Below, piece after piece: positions 33,515 through 40,885 of a stretch of 52,768 nucleotides of DNA. The stretch is from positions 1 to 52,768 of the forward strand of contig CAIRCM010000107.1 in assembly GCA_903877125.1 (NCBI GenBank), written 5' to 3'. Under the pieces are notes generated by a model, which worked only from the letters and a program-made list of their open reading frames with translations, was not told the origin of the DNA and searched no databases. Source of the DNA: an uncultured Acetobacteraceae bacterium. Lineage in GTDB: Bacteria; Pseudomonadota; Alphaproteobacteria; Acetobacterales; Acetobacteraceae. How positions within the stretch are numbered: the first letter of the stretch is position 1; every line of letters starts with the position of its first letter. The translations under genes and the position numbers were made by a program.

Positions 33515-34438
33515 ATGCGCATGATCGGTCGATTCTTCTATCTCGCGCTGTTCCTGGCACTTGCAGGGCCTTCGCTGTTGCATGCGCAACAGCCGCCCGC
33601 CCCGCAATCGGCCGAGGCGCGGGAGCAGGAGATCAGAGCAGCCAGCCAAGCGGCGGCGCAAGCAGGGACCAGAGGGCCGGCAGATGTGCCGTTGCTGGAT
33701 CAGGCGACGTTGCGTCTGCCGGTAGGGATGATGTTCGTTCCGCCGGCGCAGGCGACGCGGCTTCTGCGGGCGCTCGGTAACCGGGTCGTCCACGACCCCG
33801 TGGGCCTCGTCTACAGCACCAACAAGGACGACGACTGGTTCGTCGTGGTTCGTTTCAACAAGGACGGATACATCAAGGACGACGACGCCCGCGACTGGGA
33901 CGCCGGCGACCTGCTGAAATCCCTGCGCGAAGGCACCGAGGAATCGAACAAGGATCGGGTGGCGCGCGGTTTCCGGGAACTGGAGATCATCGGCTGGATC
34001 GCGCCGCCGAAATACGATTCAAATAGCCACCGGTTGGTCTGGTCGCTTGCGCAGAAGGGCAAGGGCGAACCGACGCCGCCCGTCCAGGGCGTCAACTACA
34101 ACATCGATGCCCTGGGCCGGGAGGGATATTTCAGTTTCGACCTGGTGACCGATACTCAGGCATTTCCGACCTCGCACGCCGCCGCCGATACGCTGCTGAG
34201 CGCGCTGAGCTTCAACAGCGGCAAACGGTATGAGGATTTCAATGTGGGGACCGACCATATCGCCGAGTACGGACTCGCGGCGCTGATCGGCGTGGTTGCG
34301 GCGAAGAAGCTCGGTTTGCTCGCGCTGGCCGGCGTGTTCGTGCTGAAATTCGCCAAGATTGGGGCGGTGCTGCTGGCCGGTGGTGCGGCGGTGATCGCGA
34401 AATTGTTCGGCGGGCGGAAGTCGGGCGGCAATGCATGA
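33515..34438 (+). CDS. DUF2167 domain-containing membrane-anchored protein
   Basis: 307-residue protein: signal peptide (about 1-22), the DUF2167 domain with YSTNKDDDWFVVVRFNKDGY-IKDDDA and WDAGDLLKSLREGTEE, then GWIAPPKYDSNSHRLVWS, and a C-terminal hydrophobic segment (about 255-295) ending in a basic tail. Function unknown; probably periplasmic with a membrane anchor. ATG 33515 has a GGGGGA nearby. It overlaps the next gene, a site-2 protease homologue, as ATGA. Confidence 0.9.
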   Translation: MRMIGRFFYLALFLALAGPSLLHAQQPPAPQSAEAREQEIRAASQAAAQAGTRGPADVPLLDQATLRLPVGMMFVPPAQATRLLRALGNRVVHDPVGLVYSTNKDDDWFVVVRFNKDGYIKDDDARDWDAGDLLKSLREGTEESNKDRVARGFRELEIIGWIAPPKYDSNSHRLVWSLAQKGKGEPTPPVQGVNYNIDALGREGYFSFDLVTDTQAFPTSHAAADTLLSALSFNSGKRYEDFNVGTDHIAEYGLAALIGVVAAKKLGLLALAGVFVLKFAKIGAVLLAGGAAVIAKLFGGRKSGGNA

Positions 34439-35154
34439 TCAAGGCCGTTCTGCTGCTGCTGTTCGGTGGGCTGAAATTCGGCAAACTCGCCTTGACCGGC
34501 GGCACGATGCTGCTGTCCCTGGCGATCTACGCGCAGGTCTGGGGCTGGCGTTACGCGGCCGGGTTCATCATTCTGCTGTTCATTCATGAGATGGGCCACT
34601 ACATCGCGGCCCGGCAGCGTGGCCTGAACGTCGGTGCCCCCACCTTCATCCCGTTCGTCGGCGCCTGGATCGATTTGAAGGAGGTACCACGCGACGTCGA
34701 AACCGAGGCGCACGTCGCCATCTCTGGACCGTTGCTCGGCAGTTTCGCAGCTTTCCTGGTCTACTTCGCGGCAGATTATTACGACAGTAAATTGCTGTTG
34801 GCGATCGCCTATGCCGGGTTTTTTCTAAACCTGTTCAACATGTTGCCGATTTCCCCGCTCGATGGCGGTAGGGTGACGGCGGTGTTGAGCCCGCGCATCT
34901 GGTTCCTCGGCGCGCCGATGTTGCTGGCGATGATTGCGTGGCGGCCGAGCCCGGTGCTGTTCATGCTGGCAATTATCGCCGCGCCGCAACTGCTGCGGGC
35001 TTGGCGCTACGATCCCGACGCGGCGGACAATGTCGCGTATTACGGTATCCCCGCGGCGAAGAAGCTCGAGTACACGGTGATGTATCTGGGTTTGACCGGC
35101 GCACTTGCCTTCATGACGTTCGAGGTCCACGGACGTTTGGCAGGAGTGGGATAG
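34435..35154 (+). CDS. site-2 protease family (M50) membrane metallopeptidase
   Basis: 239-residue intramembrane zinc peptidase homologue. The zinc motif HEMGHYIAARQRG (His53-Glu-x-x-His57) and the second motif with Asp in ISPLDGGRV (about 136-144) are intact, and five or six helices are predicted. It has no PDZ domain. Translation is coupled to the DUF2167 gene (ATGA), so that protein is a plausible substrate or regulator (inference). Convergent with the DUF302 gene, 3 bp between stops. Confidence 0.92.
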   Translation: MIKAVLLLLFGGLKFGKLALTGGTMLLSLAIYAQVWGWRYAAGFIILLFIHEMGHYIAARQRGLNVGAPTFIPFVGAWIDLKEVPRDVETEAHVAISGPLLGSFAAFLVYFAADYYDSKLLLAIAYAGFFLNLFNMLPISPLDGGRVTAVLSPRIWFLGAPMLLAMIAWRPSPVLFMLAIIAAPQLLRAWRYDPDAADNVAYYGIPAAKKLEYTVMYLGLTGALAFMTFEVHGRLAGVG

Positions 35155-35157
35155 CAA

Positions 35158-35625
35158 CTATTTGCCGGCCGCGTCGGCGACGATCCGCTGGAAAATCGGA
35201 TCCAATTCGCGTGCCATGTCGGTCAACGCCTTGGTCCGGAATGGCATGAACACGGCGCTCGGCGGGCGATAGGCAATCGATGTGGCGCCGTCCGACGCTT
35301 CGAAGATATGGATGGGGATTGGAGCGGCCAGTCCGGCTTGGACGTTGGCGGCAAGCATGCGAACCGCGAAATCGTTGCGGAAGACCATGACTACTGCGTC
35401 GCCATGAATTGCGACACCACGAATGGCCGCTCCCGCCGAAGCGGAAGCCTTGGCGACCGCGATCATATTGTTGTGTGCGATGGCGGCATCCAGGCGGTCG
35501 AGTAAGGTCTTGAAATCATAGTGTGTTGATATTGTGATGATATTGTTGGGGGCGGCCGCGGCCGGCATGCCGACGATCAATATCCATAAGATACAAAACA
35601 AGCAACGACCGCTCGACATTTTCAT
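35158..35625 (-). CDS. DUF302 domain-containing exported protein
   Basis: 155-residue protein: a signal peptide (CLFCILWILIVGMPAAAA, cleaved near 25) followed by a DUF302 domain with THYDFKTLLDRLDAAIAHNN near its start, VFRNDFAVRMLAANVQAGLA and PIPIHIFEASDGATSIAYRPP at 5'-to-3' order. DUF302 forms a small beta-alpha fold of unknown function. ATG 35625 has GAGGA 9 nt upstream. A candidate promoter with dyad symmetry precedes it. Confidence 0.88.
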   Translation of the reverse strand: MKMSSGRCLFCILWILIVGMPAAAAPNNIITISTHYDFKTLLDRLDAAIAHNNMIAVAKASASAGAAIRGVAIHGDAVVMVFRNDFAVRMLAANVQAGLAAPIPIHIFEASDGATSIAYRPPSAVFMPFRTKALTDMARELDPIFQRIVADAAGK

Positions 35626-35654
35626 TATTTCGTATCCTCTTGTCACGATCAGAA

Positions 35655-35676
35655 TGACATCATGTAGTGAATGTCA
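35655..35676 (-). promoter_or_regulatory. Dyad overlapping a candidate promoter for the DUF302 gene
   Basis: TGACAT (35655-35660) and ATGTCA (35671-35676) are inverted repeats. On the minus strand, TTGTCC followed 17 bp later by TACATG forms a weak -35/-10 pair, with the -10 inside the dyad, as expected for a repressor site. It could alternatively be part of the LRR gene terminator. Confidence 0.35.
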
Positions 35677-35693
35677 CTAATTGGGACAATCCC

Positions 35694-36437
35694 TTAGGTA
35701 ACTGACCGCCGCCGGCGTGGCACGGTCGAAGCAGTGACGACTTCGCAGCCGGTCAAAGCGCCAAGCGCGGAAAGGTCCTGCGTCGCGATCCCGCGGACAT
35801 CCAGCCGGCGCAGCGCAGTCAGGCCAGCGAGAGGGTAAAGGTCGCTGACCGGCGTGTCCCCGATATCGAGGAATTCCAGCCGTTCCAACCCCGCGAGCGG
35901 CGATAGATCCGTCACTTTTGTGCTGGCCAGTTCCAGGCTGCGCAGCCGTTTCAGCCCGGCAACCGGGCCGATATCGGCGACCGGGGTGCCCCCGAGATCC
36001 AGCCGCTCCAGCGCCACCGATCCGCCGAGTGGGGCGAGGTCGGATACCAACGTGCCCGTCAGGTAACAACTTTCCAGTTCGGTCAAACCGCGCAACGGGC
36101 CGATATCGGCGACCGCCGTGAAGGAAAGGATCAGGCTGCGCAGCTGTCGCAAGCCGCCGAGCGGGGCGATATCGGCGATGCGGGTGAGTTTCAGGTCGAG
36201 CTCGCGCAGCTCGGTCAATCCCGCCAAGGGCGTCAGATCGGCGGCCCAGGTGCGCGTGAGCACAAGGGTGCGCAGCGCGGTCAGCCCTGCGAGCGGGCGG
36301 AGGTCCCCGATCAGGGCCAGCCCGAGCCGCAGTGTGGTGATGCTGGGGGCAACCGCGGCGGGCGGAGCCTGGCCGGCGAGGATCGCCCGCACCACGTCTT
36401 CCAAACCAGGATTGTTGGCCTCAAGCGCTGGCGTCAC
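35694..36437 (-). CDS. leucine-rich repeat protein
   Basis: About 247 residues with eight consecutive 22-residue leucine-rich repeats of the form LAGLxxLxxLxLxxTxVxDL followed by xP, similar to internalin-type LRRs. There is no signal peptide or membrane segment, so it is likely cytoplasmic and works through protein binding; the partner is unknown. I prefer GTG 36437, which has AGGGAG nine bases upstream. ATG codons at 36521 and 36512 would overlap the divergent GST start. The repeats end in a basic tail PRRRRSVT. Confidence 0.8.
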   Translation of the reverse strand: MTPALEANNPGLEDVVRAILAGQAPPAAVAPSITTLRLGLALIGDLRPLAGLTALRTLVLTRTWAADLTPLAGLTELRELDLKLTRIADIAPLGGLRQLRSLILSFTAVADIGPLRGLTELESCYLTGTLVSDLAPLGGSVALERLDLGGTPVADIGPVAGLKRLRSLELASTKVTDLSPLAGLERLEFLDIGDTPVSDLYPLAGLTALRRLDVRGIATQDLSALGALTGCEVVTASTVPRRRRSVT

Positions 36438-36510
36438 CGGTGTCTGCTCCCTTTCGCTCGAAGCGGTGGTCGCGCAAACTGGGCGCGTTGTCACGTCCTG
36501 GGAGGATATC

Positions 36511-37119
36511 ATGTTGCGCATTCACGGCTCGGCGCGTTCGCGGACCGTCCGCACGCTTTGGATGGTCGGGGAGCTTGGGCTTTCATACGACCATAACGAC
36601 ATCCTGCCGCGTTCGGAGGGAACCCGCACGCCGGAATACCGCGCACTAAACCCCAATGGCCGTGTGCCGACGATCGAGGACGACGGGTTCGTGCTGTCGG
36701 AGTCGATGGCGATCAACATGTACCTGGCGAAAAAACACAACAGCCCGCTGTATCCGTCCGATCCGCGCAACGAGGCGCTGATGTGGCAGTGGAGCCTGTG
36801 GGAGACGGATCGGCTGGACCGACAGATCACCACCTATGCCAATCATACGACCGCGCTGCCCGAGGCCCAGCGCGACAAGGCCATCGCCGATGCGATGTGG
36901 GCGGAGATCGAGCCGGCGTTCGCGATCCTGGACGCCGCGCTGACCAGATCGCCCTGGTTGGCGGGGCCGGATTTTTCGGTGGCCGATCTCAATGTGGCCG
37001 GCGCGTTGATCCGCGGCTTGGCGATGGACCTGTCGCGGTGGCCGGCGTTGGCGGGGTGGCTTGCGCGGTGTTGGGAGCGCCCGGCGGCGAAAGCGGCGCG
37101 GAAGATGCGGGAGGGTTAG
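36511..37119 (+). CDS. glutathione S-transferase family protein
   Basis: 202-residue cytosolic GST. The N-terminal thioredoxin-like domain has LRIHGSARSRTVRTLWMVGE, LNPNGRVPTIEDDGFVLSES, where the Pro-Thr and Glu-Ser contact glutathione, and the C-terminal helical domain includes the N-capping box SVADLNVAGAL. ATG 36511 with GGAGG seven bases upstream is unambiguous; the longer open frame upstream is antisense to the LRR gene. Confidence 0.93.
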   Translation: MLRIHGSARSRTVRTLWMVGELGLSYDHNDILPRSEGTRTPEYRALNPNGRVPTIEDDGFVLSESMAINMYLAKKHNSPLYPSDPRNEALMWQWSLWETDRLDRQITTYANHTTALPEAQRDKAIADAMWAEIEPAFAILDAALTRSPWLAGPDFSVADLNVAGALIRGLAMDLSRWPALAGWLARCWERPAAKAARKMREG

Positions 37120-37142
37120 ATTCCCGGCTCGGCAGGCCCGGC

Positions 37143-37163
37143 GGGAGCGGTTGCGCCGCTCCC
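37143..37163. terminator. GC-rich hairpin between convergent GST and MetX-like genes
   Basis: GGGAGCGG (37143-37150), loop TTGCG, CCGCTCCC (37156-37163): a perfect 8-bp stem in the 73-bp gap between two convergent genes. No T-run follows on either strand, so termination would be weak or Rho-assisted. Confidence 0.5.
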
Positions 37164-37192
37164 CCGGGGGCGATTGACCGCGAAACCGGGTT

Positions 37193-38191
37193 TCAGCCCG
37201 CTTCCAGCTTCGCGATGAACGCCCTGAGCGCGGGAGCCCATTTCGCGGCGTCGGCGCCGGAGGCCAGGTGGCCGTGTTCGCTCTCCAGCTCGAAATACGT
37301 GGCATCCACGCCGGCGGCCTGCAGGCCCGCGATCACACCGGGGGCGAGGGTGGGCGGAAACAGCGCGTCGGTCGTCGACAGCACGTACAGCACGGGAACC
37401 CGGATTTTCCCGTAGTCCTTGACGATGTCGTACGCCTCCATCGCCCGGCCCAGAATGAACAGGGAGTTGGCGTCGAATACCTCCGCCCAGGCGCTGGCGA
37501 TGCGCTGCAATTCCTCGGCCGACTTGGCCAGGCCGTATCGGGTGAGGGTGTCGATCCGCAGTTGCGTCATCGTCTCCTTCACGCCGCCGTTGTCGTAGTA
37601 ATCGCCATTGTTCCAGTTCGGGTCCGGCGCGAACCACTTCATCAGCCCCGCGATCCGGTCCGATTGCGGCGGCAGAGGGGACGTCACGACCGGCACGATC
37701 CCATCCATGAAATCGGGGAAGGTCACGCCCCACTGGAACGCCTGAAACCCACCATAGGACGGGCCCACGACGGCGCGCAGATGGTTCACGCCGAGATGTG
37801 TCAGCAGACGATGCTGGGCCGTCACGATATCCGCCACGGTCAGATGCGGGAATTTCGACCCATACGGCTTGCCGGTGCGCGGATCGATCGAGGCGGCGTT
37901 GGTCGATCCATAGCTCGATCCCAACATGTTCGAGCAGACGACGTAATATCGATCCGTATCGATCGCGGCCCCCGGTCCGACCAGTGTGCTCCATGCGCCC
38001 TCCGACGAGCCGGCGCCGGATTCGATCATCCCGTGACCGCTGGTGTAGCCGTGCGTGACCAGGATGGCGTTGCGTCCATCCGGCCCAAGCTGGCCGCGGG
38101 TGACGTAGGCGATCGTCGCCTCCGGCAGGATGTCGCCCGAGGTCAGGCGGAAATCCTTGATTGTGAAGGTGGCATGGATGGCGTCGGTCAT
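37193..38191 (-). CDS. alpha/beta hydrolase, homoserine O-acetyltransferase (MetX)-like
   Basis: 332-residue alpha/beta hydrolase of the MetX family. The nucleophile elbow is GPSYGGFQAFQWG (Ser near 144), the acid is in VLSTTDALFPP and the His in SEHGHLASG. N-terminal PEATIAYVTRGQLGPDGRNA is typical. True MetX enzymes have GGSMGG and a longer lid, so this is likely an acyltransferase or esterase of another pathway. ATG 38191 has GAGAGGAA upstream. Its promoter region faces the sodC gene. Confidence 0.88.
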   Translation of the reverse strand: MTDAIHATFTIKDFRLTSGDILPEATIAYVTRGQLGPDGRNAILVTHGYTSGHGMIESGAGSSEGAWSTLVGPGAAIDTDRYYVVCSNMLGSSYGSTNAASIDPRTGKPYGSKFPHLTVADIVTAQHRLLTHLGVNHLRAVVGPSYGGFQAFQWGVTFPDFMDGIVPVVTSPLPPQSDRIAGLMKWFAPDPNWNNGDYYDNGGVKETMTQLRIDTLTRYGLAKSAEELQRIASAWAEVFDANSLFILGRAMEAYDIVKDYGKIRVPVLYVLSTTDALFPPTLAPGVIAGLQAAGVDATYFELESEHGHLASGADAAKWAPALRAFIAKLEAG

Positions 38192-38296
38192 CGGTTCCTC
38201 TCGCGTGTTGGCCGCAGAATGACGCGTCCGACCCCGATTGCCTATTGGGGAGGGGCGTGCGAGTCAGGCGTCCTCCCATACGACTGGACCTCTGGC

Positions 38297-38827
38297 ATGA
38301 CGGTTTTTCGCGGCGCGACACTGGCCGCAATGTTTTGGGTGGTCTCCGGACCGGTCTGGGCCGAGGATCTGACGATACCCATGACACTTTTGACCCGTGC
38401 CGGAACTGGCGTGTCGGTCGGCCAAATCGTCGTGCGCCAGACGCCGGACGGGGCGACGTTCCAGTTGGACCTGCGCAAGCTGCCTCCCGGCCTGCACGGT
38501 TTCCACATCCATGAAAATGGGGAATGCGGGCCGACCATGATGAACGGCGTCGTCATCCCCGGCGGCGCATCCGGACGGCACTGGGACCCCGGCGACACGT
38601 TTAAGCACGCGGGTCCGACCGGCGACGGGCATCTGGGCGATCTGCCGGCGATCGATGTCGCGGACGACGGCACCGCGTCCCAGACGCTGACCGCGCCTCG
38701 GATCAAGGAACTCGACAAAATCCGCGGCAGGGCATTGGTCATCGCGCTGGGGGGCGATAGCTATTCGGATAAACCCGAGATCGGCGGCGGGGGCGGTGGG
38801 CGCCTGGCTTGCGGCGCGATCCCCTGA
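38297..38827 (+). CDS. sodC: periplasmic Cu/Zn superoxide dismutase-like protein lacking one copper ligand
   Basis: 176-residue SodC homologue with signal peptide (about 1-22). The copper ligands His70 and His72 (HGFHIHENGEC), bridging His95, zinc ligands His104, His112 and Asp115, the disulfide pair Cys77/Cys172 and the electrostatic Arg169 are all present. The fourth copper ligand, normally in the 'MIHxGGD' segment, is Ala150 here (ALVIALGGDSYSD). Copper binding and activity may therefore be altered. ATG 38297; it is followed 15 bp later by an LLM gene. Confidence 0.9.
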   Translation: MTVFRGATLAAMFWVVSGPVWAEDLTIPMTLLTRAGTGVSVGQIVVRQTPDGATFQLDLRKLPPGLHGFHIHENGECGPTMMNGVVIPGGASGRHWDPGDTFKHAGPTGDGHLGDLPAIDVADDGTASQTLTAPRIKELDKIRGRALVIALGGDSYSDKPEIGGGGGGRLACGAIP

Positions 38828-38842
38828 CCCGGAGCCGATAAC

Positions 38843-39916
38843 ATGCAGTTTGGCATAGCACTCGCCACCGCCGCCGATTCCTGGAAGGTCGTGCAGCGCG
38901 CCGAGGAACTCGGCTTCCACCATGCCTGGTTCTACGACACGCAGATGCTCTGCGCCGACTGCTTCGTCGCGATGGGCGCCGCCGCGGTGAAAACCCAGCG
39001 GATACGGCTGGGAACGGGCGTGCTGATTCCGTCGAACCGGATTGCGCCCGTCACTGCCAATGGGTTCGCCTCGCTCAACCAACTCGCACCGGGACGGATC
39101 GATTTTGGGGTCGGCACCGGCTTTACCGGGCGACGCACGATGGGGCTTGGCGCGATTAAACTAGCCGAAATGGCCGAATACATCCGCGTCGTGATGGCGC
39201 TTCTCCGCGGCGAAACCCCGGAATTCGAGGTTGAGGGACAGCGTCAGAAGATTACCTTTCTCAATCCTGAATTGAATCTGATCAATCTGGCCGATCCCGT
39301 GGGGTTGCATGTCTCGGCCTACGGGCCGCGCGCCCGGCGGCTCACTGCTCGGCTGGGCGCGGGGTGGCTGAATTTCGTGGGCGACGTCGCGGGTGGCGTG
39401 GCGGCGATGGCGGCAATGCAAGGAAGCTGGGCGGAGGCCGGCCGTTCGGCCGGGGACCTGAGCGCGGTGGCCTTCGCACTGGGATGCGTGCTGGAGCCGG
39501 GGGAGCCGATGAATTCCGATCGTGCGGTGGCGCAGGCCGGACCGCGCGCGGCGGTGCTGCTGCACCGCGCGGCGGATGAGGCACTCGCCGGGTTGCCCAA
39601 CACGTCGCCGGTGCCGGACGCGGTGGCCGAGGCGGTCGCGGGTTATGTCGAAACCGCCCGGACCTTCGAACCGGCGGACGCTCGGTATCTGGCAAATCAT
39701 CGCGGGCACCTGATGGCGGTGAAGCCGGTCGAGCGGCCCTACGTGACGGGCGAACTGATCCGCCGGACCACCTTTACCGGCGTCGAGGCCGATCTGCTGG
39801 ACCGCATCGCCGCGCTGCGCGATGCCGGATACACCCAGTTCACGATCCAACTGGTGCCGGGGCAGGAACAAGCGATCGAGGATTGGGGACGTTTGAAGGC
39901 GAAATTTCGAGCGTGA
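38843..39916 (+). CDS. LLM class F420-dependent-type oxidoreductase
   Basis: 357-residue luciferase-like TIM-barrel enzyme. The opening MQFGIALATAADSWKVVQRAEELGFHHAWFYD, abbreviated here as three landmarks (MQFGIALAT, RAEELGF, AWFYDTQ), RIRLGTGVLIPSNR and LAPGRIDFGVGTGFTGRRTMG fit the family. GGAG precedes the ATG. It lies 15 bp after sodC. The TGA stop at 39914-39916 lies inside the end of the third dispersed hairpin element. Confidence 0.9.
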   Translation: MQFGIALATAADSWKVVQRAEELGFHHAWFYDTQMLCADCFVAMGAAAVKTQRIRLGTGVLIPSNRIAPVTANGFASLNQLAPGRIDFGVGTGFTGRRTMGLGAIKLAEMAEYIRVVMALLRGETPEFEVEGQRQKITFLNPELNLINLADPVGLHVSAYGPRARRLTARLGAGWLNFVGDVAGGVAAMAAMQGSWAEAGRSAGDLSAVAFALGCVLEPGEPMNSDRAVAQAGPRAAVLLHRAADEALAGLPNTSPVPDAVAEAVAGYVETARTFEPADARYLANHRGHLMAVKPVERPYVTGELIRRTTFTGVEADLLDRIAALRDAGYTQFTIQLVPGQEQAIEDWGRLKAKFRA

Positions 39917-39985
39917 TCGCCAAAGGTGGAACCACACGGCGGCGTGAATCACGCGATCAAACAAAGAGTTTATAGAGCACGATCA
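39909..39985. repeat. Dispersed extragenic hairpin element, copy 3 (hairpin truncated)
   Basis: On the minus strand, TGATCGTGCTCTA (only the second arm of the hairpin), then CTCTTTGTTTGATCGCG, TGATTCACGCCGCC, GTGTGGTTCCACCT and GGCGATCACGCTC, matching copy 2 closely. The first arm is missing: the EamA coding sequence runs directly into the second arm. Both flanking stop codons, of the LLM gene and the EamA gene, lie within it. Confidence 0.8.
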
Positions 39986-40885
39986 ACCGGCGCGGCTGCG
40001 CAGGGCCAGCCCAGCCGCGCCCAGCATCAGCACCATGCCAACCAGCTTGCCCCAGTCCAGCGCCTCACCGAACAAAGTCGCTCCGATGGTCACCGCGATC
40101 ACCGGGGAAATGAAGGCGTAGGTGCCCGGACGGCTCGCGCCCCAATCGCGGACCAGCAGGAAATACATCGTGGTGGACAGCAGCGCGCCGGGGACCAGCA
40201 GATAGAGCCAGGCCAGAAACGCCGGCCATCCCCAGTGCAGGGTCATAGCCGGCCAAGCGCCTGGCTCGATCGCCAGGGACACCGTCAACAGCGCGACGCC
40301 GCCGATCGTGTTCGTCAGCCCGGCAAGCTGCACCGGTGCGATGGTGCGCATCAGGCCGCGGGTCAGCACCGAGCCCATGCAGTAGCACGCGCATCCGACC
40401 ATCACACCAAACGCCCCAAGTATCTCTCGCCCGTCCAGCGTTCCCGCCAGTGCCGACGGTCCGAACAGCGTGACGACGCCAACCACGCCCAACGCGATGG
40501 CGGTCAATTGTCCTCGGGTGAATTTTTCCTGTCCCAGCGCGACGGAAAAGCCAAGCAGGGCGATCGGCGTTAGAGCGGAACTGATGACGGCGGCCAGTCC
40601 GGCGGTGACGAATTTCAGCCCATAGAGTTGGATGACCTGGTTGAGCGAGATGATCAGCACCGAAATCCCGATCAGCCGGGGCCAAAGCCGCGGCGGCGGA
40701 CGGTTCCGCTCGCCCCGGAACCGCCGGACGCCCAGAATCACCAGTCCAGCCACGGTCCAGCGAAGCCCGGCGAAGACCCCGGGCGGGACCGTTTGGATCC
40801 CTACCTTCATCGCCAGCCAGGTCGTGCCCCAGACGAAACAGATAAACGCGAACATCCACCGGTTTCGGGTTTGTTGGGAAAGCAC
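39983..40885 (-). CDS. EamA/DMT-family transporter
   Basis: 300-residue inner-membrane protein with ten predicted helices in two EamA repeats (about 10-140 and 150-290). The start FAFICFVWGTTWLAMKVGIQ and FGEALDWGKLVGMVLMLGAA at the end are typical of drug/metabolite transporters; substrate unknown. The start is GTG 40885, directly after the sulfatase stop; ATG 40855 is an alternative. The TGA stop falls in the repeat element. Confidence 0.9.
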   Translation of the reverse strand: MLSQQTRNRWMFAFICFVWGTTWLAMKVGIQTVPPGVFAGLRWTVAGLVILGVRRFRGERNRPPPRLWPRLIGISVLIISLNQVIQLYGLKFVTAGLAAVISSALTPIALLGFSVALGQEKFTRGQLTAIALGVVGVVTLFGPSALAGTLDGREILGAFGVMVGCACYCMGSVLTRGLMRTIAPVQLAGLTNTIGGVALLTVSLAIEPGAWPAMTLHWGWPAFLAWLYLLVPGALLSTTMYFLLVRDWGASRPGTYAFISPVIAVTIGATLFGEALDWGKLVGMVLMLGAAGLALRSRAG

